NCBI GenBank assembly: GCA_913056245.1
Contig: CAJXME010000020.1
Location: 1 to 10,974, forward strand
Length of the DNA: 10,974 bases
Source: an uncultured Alphaproteobacteria bacterium
Lineage (GTDB): Bacteria; Pseudomonadota; Alphaproteobacteria; Puniceispirillales; UBA1172
Direction: 5' to 3'
Position 1 is the first letter of the stretch, and every line of letters begins with the position of its first letter. Below the pieces are notes generated by a model. That model saw nothing but the letters and a program-made list of their open reading frames with translations, was not told the DNA's origin and did not search any database. The translations under genes were made by a program, and so were the position numbers. Below are positions 9,579 to 10,974 of the stretch, piece by piece.

Positions 9579-10132
9579 TACCCAACACCCTTCATGGTCA
9601 TTTCAAGCCTGTTCAACTTGGTTTTGATTGAGGTATCAATCATGCGAGATCCAATCCGTACGATCAGCCCCCCAATAAGGGAGTCATCGACACGCATTGA
9701 AAGCGAGATTTTATCACTGCCCGCGACGCTTGCGACAGCCTTCTTGACCTCTTGTTCAAGTTTGGCATCAAGCGGAACGGCAGAGACGACTTCTGCTGAC
9801 ACTTCACCGCGACGCGCGGCCAGATCAGCAAGGAAAAGATCGATAATTTGCGGCAGAGCAAAAAGGCGGCCATTGCTGGCAATAACACCGATGAATTTCA
9901 CCACCAATGAATGCGCGCCGGCTTTTTCCAGCACAGCGGTCATGGCTTTGTTTTGATCCGCGCGGCTGATGGCGGGAGATTGAACCACCCGGGTCAGATC
10001 GTCGGATTCGGCGATCATTGCTTTGACCGAGGTCAGGTCTTTGGCAACAGCATCCACCACGCCATGCTCATCGGCGAGTTGAAACAGTGCGGTTGCATAT
10101 CGGCTTGAAAAACCGGCCAGACTTGAAGACAC
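9578..10132 (-). CDS. atpH: F1F0 ATP synthase subunit delta
   Basis: Delta (OSCP family) joins the top of the alpha/beta hexamer to the peripheral stalk. From GTG 10132 the protein has 184 residues, the usual length. It begins with [20 protein letters not shown], the family's first helix, and has [14 protein letters not shown] in the middle and the C-terminal [20 protein letters not shown], then KTKLNRLEM. The GTG start is chosen because a perfect AGGAGG lies 9 bases before it and because upstream in-frame codons, reaching 10267, would add 45 residues unlike the family. It is the first gene of the F1 operon, and its stop overlaps the atpA start by one base. The strong ribosome site may offset the weaker GTG start. 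Confidence 0.95.
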   Translation of the reverse strand: MSSSLAGFSSRYATALFQLADEHGVVDAVAKDLTSVKAMIAESDDLTRVVQSPAISRADQNKAMTAVLEKAGAHSLVVKFIGVIASNGRLFALPQIIDLFLADLAARRGEVSAEVVSAVPLDAKLEQEVKKAVASVAGSDKISLSMRVDDSLIGGLIVRIGSRMIDTSIKTKLNRLEMTMKGVG

Positions 10133-10141
10133 GGGGAAAAA

Positions 10142-10147
10142 CCTCCT
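10142..10147 (-). promoter_or_regulatory. Perfect Shine-Dalgarno that fixes the atpH GTG start
   Basis: The complement of CCTCCT reads AGGAGG, full anti-16S complementarity, 9 bases before GTG 10132. It decides between this start and longer in-frame alternatives upstream. Confidence 0.75.
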
Positions 10148-10183
10148 GATATCACCCAAGGACGACTGTTTGCGCCCAATATC

Positions 10184-10204
10184 TTCGGACGCCACATGTC
10201 CGAA
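10184..10204 (-). promoter_or_regulatory. Perfect 7-bp dyad in the atp operon leader
   Basis: On the minus strand TTCGGAC is followed after a 7-base spacer by GTCCGAA, a perfect inverted repeat about 36 bases upstream of the atpH Shine-Dalgarno. It may be a leader hairpin or a protein-binding operator. No T run follows, so it is not an intrinsic terminator. Function is not known from sequence. Confidence 0.45.
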
Positions 10205-10233
10205 TACTGGAATGGTTGCTAACATAGTCGGTG

Positions 10234-10260
10234 ATCTTAAGCAAGCCTTCAAGGAGACAA
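10234..10260 (-). promoter_or_regulatory. Weak promoter candidate for the atp operon
   Basis: On the minus strand TTGTCT (10260-10255) and TAAGAT (10239-10234) lie 15 bases apart, a poor spacing. Other hexamers nearby (TTGAAG, TATGTT) are also not ideally placed. A strong operon such as atp is expected to have a promoter in the 191-bp spacer between priA and atpH, but I cannot fix it with confidence. Confidence 0.2.
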
Positions 10261-10290
10261 AAAACAAAGGCGTGGCAAATTGCCCATCCG

Positions 10291-10309
10291 TGGCGCAAAT
10301 CCAGCGCCA
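10291..10309 (-). terminator. Stem-loop just after priA, possible weak terminator
   Basis: TGGCGC and GCGCCA form a perfect 6-bp GC-rich stem with a 7-base loop, starting 14 bases after the priA stop. The nearest T run on the minus strand (complement of 10259-10264) is about 26 bases further on. This is therefore not a standard intrinsic terminator, and read-through from priA into atpH remains possible. Confidence 0.25.
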
Positions 10310-10323
10310 TCGTCAGAAAGCCG

Positions 10324-10974
10324 TTACATAAAGTGATAGGGGTCAACATCGATCTGACAGCGAATGCTCGACGCCAGATCAACGGTATTTCGCCAATCTG
10401 CGATGATCTTTTGCAAGTCCACCCCGCGTTCAGCCTTGATCAAAAACCGATGGCGGTGGCGTCCCCTTAAATAAGCCATCGGCGCTGGCGCTGGGCCAAG
10501 GATGCTGACGCCTTGAAAATTAGGCTTTGCCCGCGCCATGATTTGCCCTGATTCGCGCAGTTTGCTCTCATCGCGCGATGACAGCGTGATCGTGGCCAAA
10601 CGCCCATAAGGCGGCATGCCAGCGTCTTGACGGGCTTTCTTTTCCGCCGCCAGAAAAGCCGCGCGATCGCCTTTCAGCAAGGCTTTGAAGACGGGTGTTT
10701 CCGGCGCCATGGTTTGCAAAATGGCTTTGCCCTCCTCGCCACTTCGCCCCGCGCGCCCCGCGACTTGCACCATCATTTGCCAAGTGTTTTCCGCCGCGCG
10801 CAAATCACCCCCTGCCAGCCCCAAATCCGCGTCGATCACCCCCACCAGTTTCAAATCGGGGAAATGGTGGCCTTTGGTGATCATCTGGGTGCCGATAATG
10901 ATGTCGACTTGCCCCGATAGCACGGCATCGGTGAAGGCCGCCAAGGCTTTGGGGGTGGTCACCAGATCAGAGGA
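10324..10974 (-). CDS. priA: Primosomal protein N' (replication restart helicase PriA), C-terminal part
   Basis: PriA is a 3'-to-5' superfamily 2 helicase that reloads the replisome at stalled forks. The window holds the last 216 residues; the frame runs off the right edge, and the N-terminal DNA-binding domain, Walker motifs and zinc-binding cysteines lie outside it. Visible are helicase motif V, IIGTQMITKGHHFPDLKLVG (fragment residues 26-45), followed by DADLGL, motif VI QVAGRAGRSG (70-79), PPYGRLATI in the C-terminal domain, and the terminal DVDPYHFM. Its stop lies 191 bases upstream of atpH on the same strand, a familiar alphaproteobacterial neighbourhood. The gene looks intact as far as it can be seen. 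Confidence 0.96.
   Translation of the reverse strand, partial: SSDLVTTPKALAAFTDAVLSGQVDIIIGTQMITKGHHFPDLKLVGVIDADLGLAGGDLRAAENTWQMMVQVAGRAGRSGEEGKAILQTMAPETPVFKALLKGDRAAFLAAEKKARQDAGMPPYGRLATITLSSRDESKLRESGQIMARAKPNFQGVSILGPAPAPMAYLRGRHRHRFLIKAERGVDLQKIIADWRNTVDLASSIRCQIDVDPYHFM

Noticed and set aside
8968..9627. A 219-codon open frame on the plus strand opposite atpA and the end of atpH
   Set aside because: It is low-complexity, rich in Ser, Thr, Pro and Arg, as expected from the complement of a strongly conserved gene. No ribosome site or domain supports it.
10133..10267. Longer atpH starting at 10267
   Set aside because: The extra 45 residues precede the conserved first helix and span the leader dyad, while GTG 10132 has a perfect AGGAGG nine bases upstream.
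10272..10282. Odd palindrome GGCAAATTGCC in the priA-atpH spacer, 7 bases from a T run on the minus strand
   Set aside because: Only about four pairs can form around a three-base loop, so it is too small for an intrinsic terminator despite the nearby T run.

Overview
The window is a conserved housekeeping block from an alphaproteobacterium. Three things point there: the F1 cluster has the order atpH-atpA-atpG-atpD-atpC with no F0 genes beside it, priA lies just upstream of atpH, and a proA-nadD-rsfS-rlmH cluster leads to a ctpA-type protease and rppH. The protein sequences are of alphaproteobacterial type. I cannot assign the organism below class from sequence alone. I see no insertion sequences, prophage genes, CRISPR arrays, tRNA or rRNA genes.

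The left half (1-5274) is transcribed on the + strand. It holds the 3' end of proA (proline synthesis), nadD (NAD synthesis, start overlapping the proA stop), rsfS (ribosome silencing factor), rlmH (23S rRNA methyltransferase), gpmI (cofactor-independent phosphoglycerate mutase), ctpA (S41 periplasmic protease) and rppH (Nudix mRNA/dinucleoside polyphosphate hydrolase). A sigma70-like promoter candidate lies between nadD and rsfS. rsfS appears to start at a rare ATT codon.

The right half (5271-10974) is transcribed on the - strand: the C-terminal part of priA (replication restart helicase) at the right edge, a 191-bp leader, then atpH (delta), atpA (alpha), atpG (gamma), atpD (beta) and atpC (epsilon), which together encode the complete soluble F1 part of ATP synthase. 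atpC and rppH converge and overlap tail to tail by four bases (TTAA), which supply a stop codon for each strand.

The genes are ordinary, so the parts worth a second look are regulatory. They are the ATT start of rsfS; two abutting inverted repeats between atpD and atpC, one enclosing the atpD stop codon and the other covering the atpC Shine-Dalgarno; a weaker element of the same kind between atpG and atpD; a perfect 7-bp dyad in the atp leader; and a stem-loop centred on the shared rppH/atpC stop. I found no convincing candidate for an undescribed multi-gene system. The longest stretch without a gene is the 191-bp priA-atpH spacer, and every other gap is about 100 bp or less.
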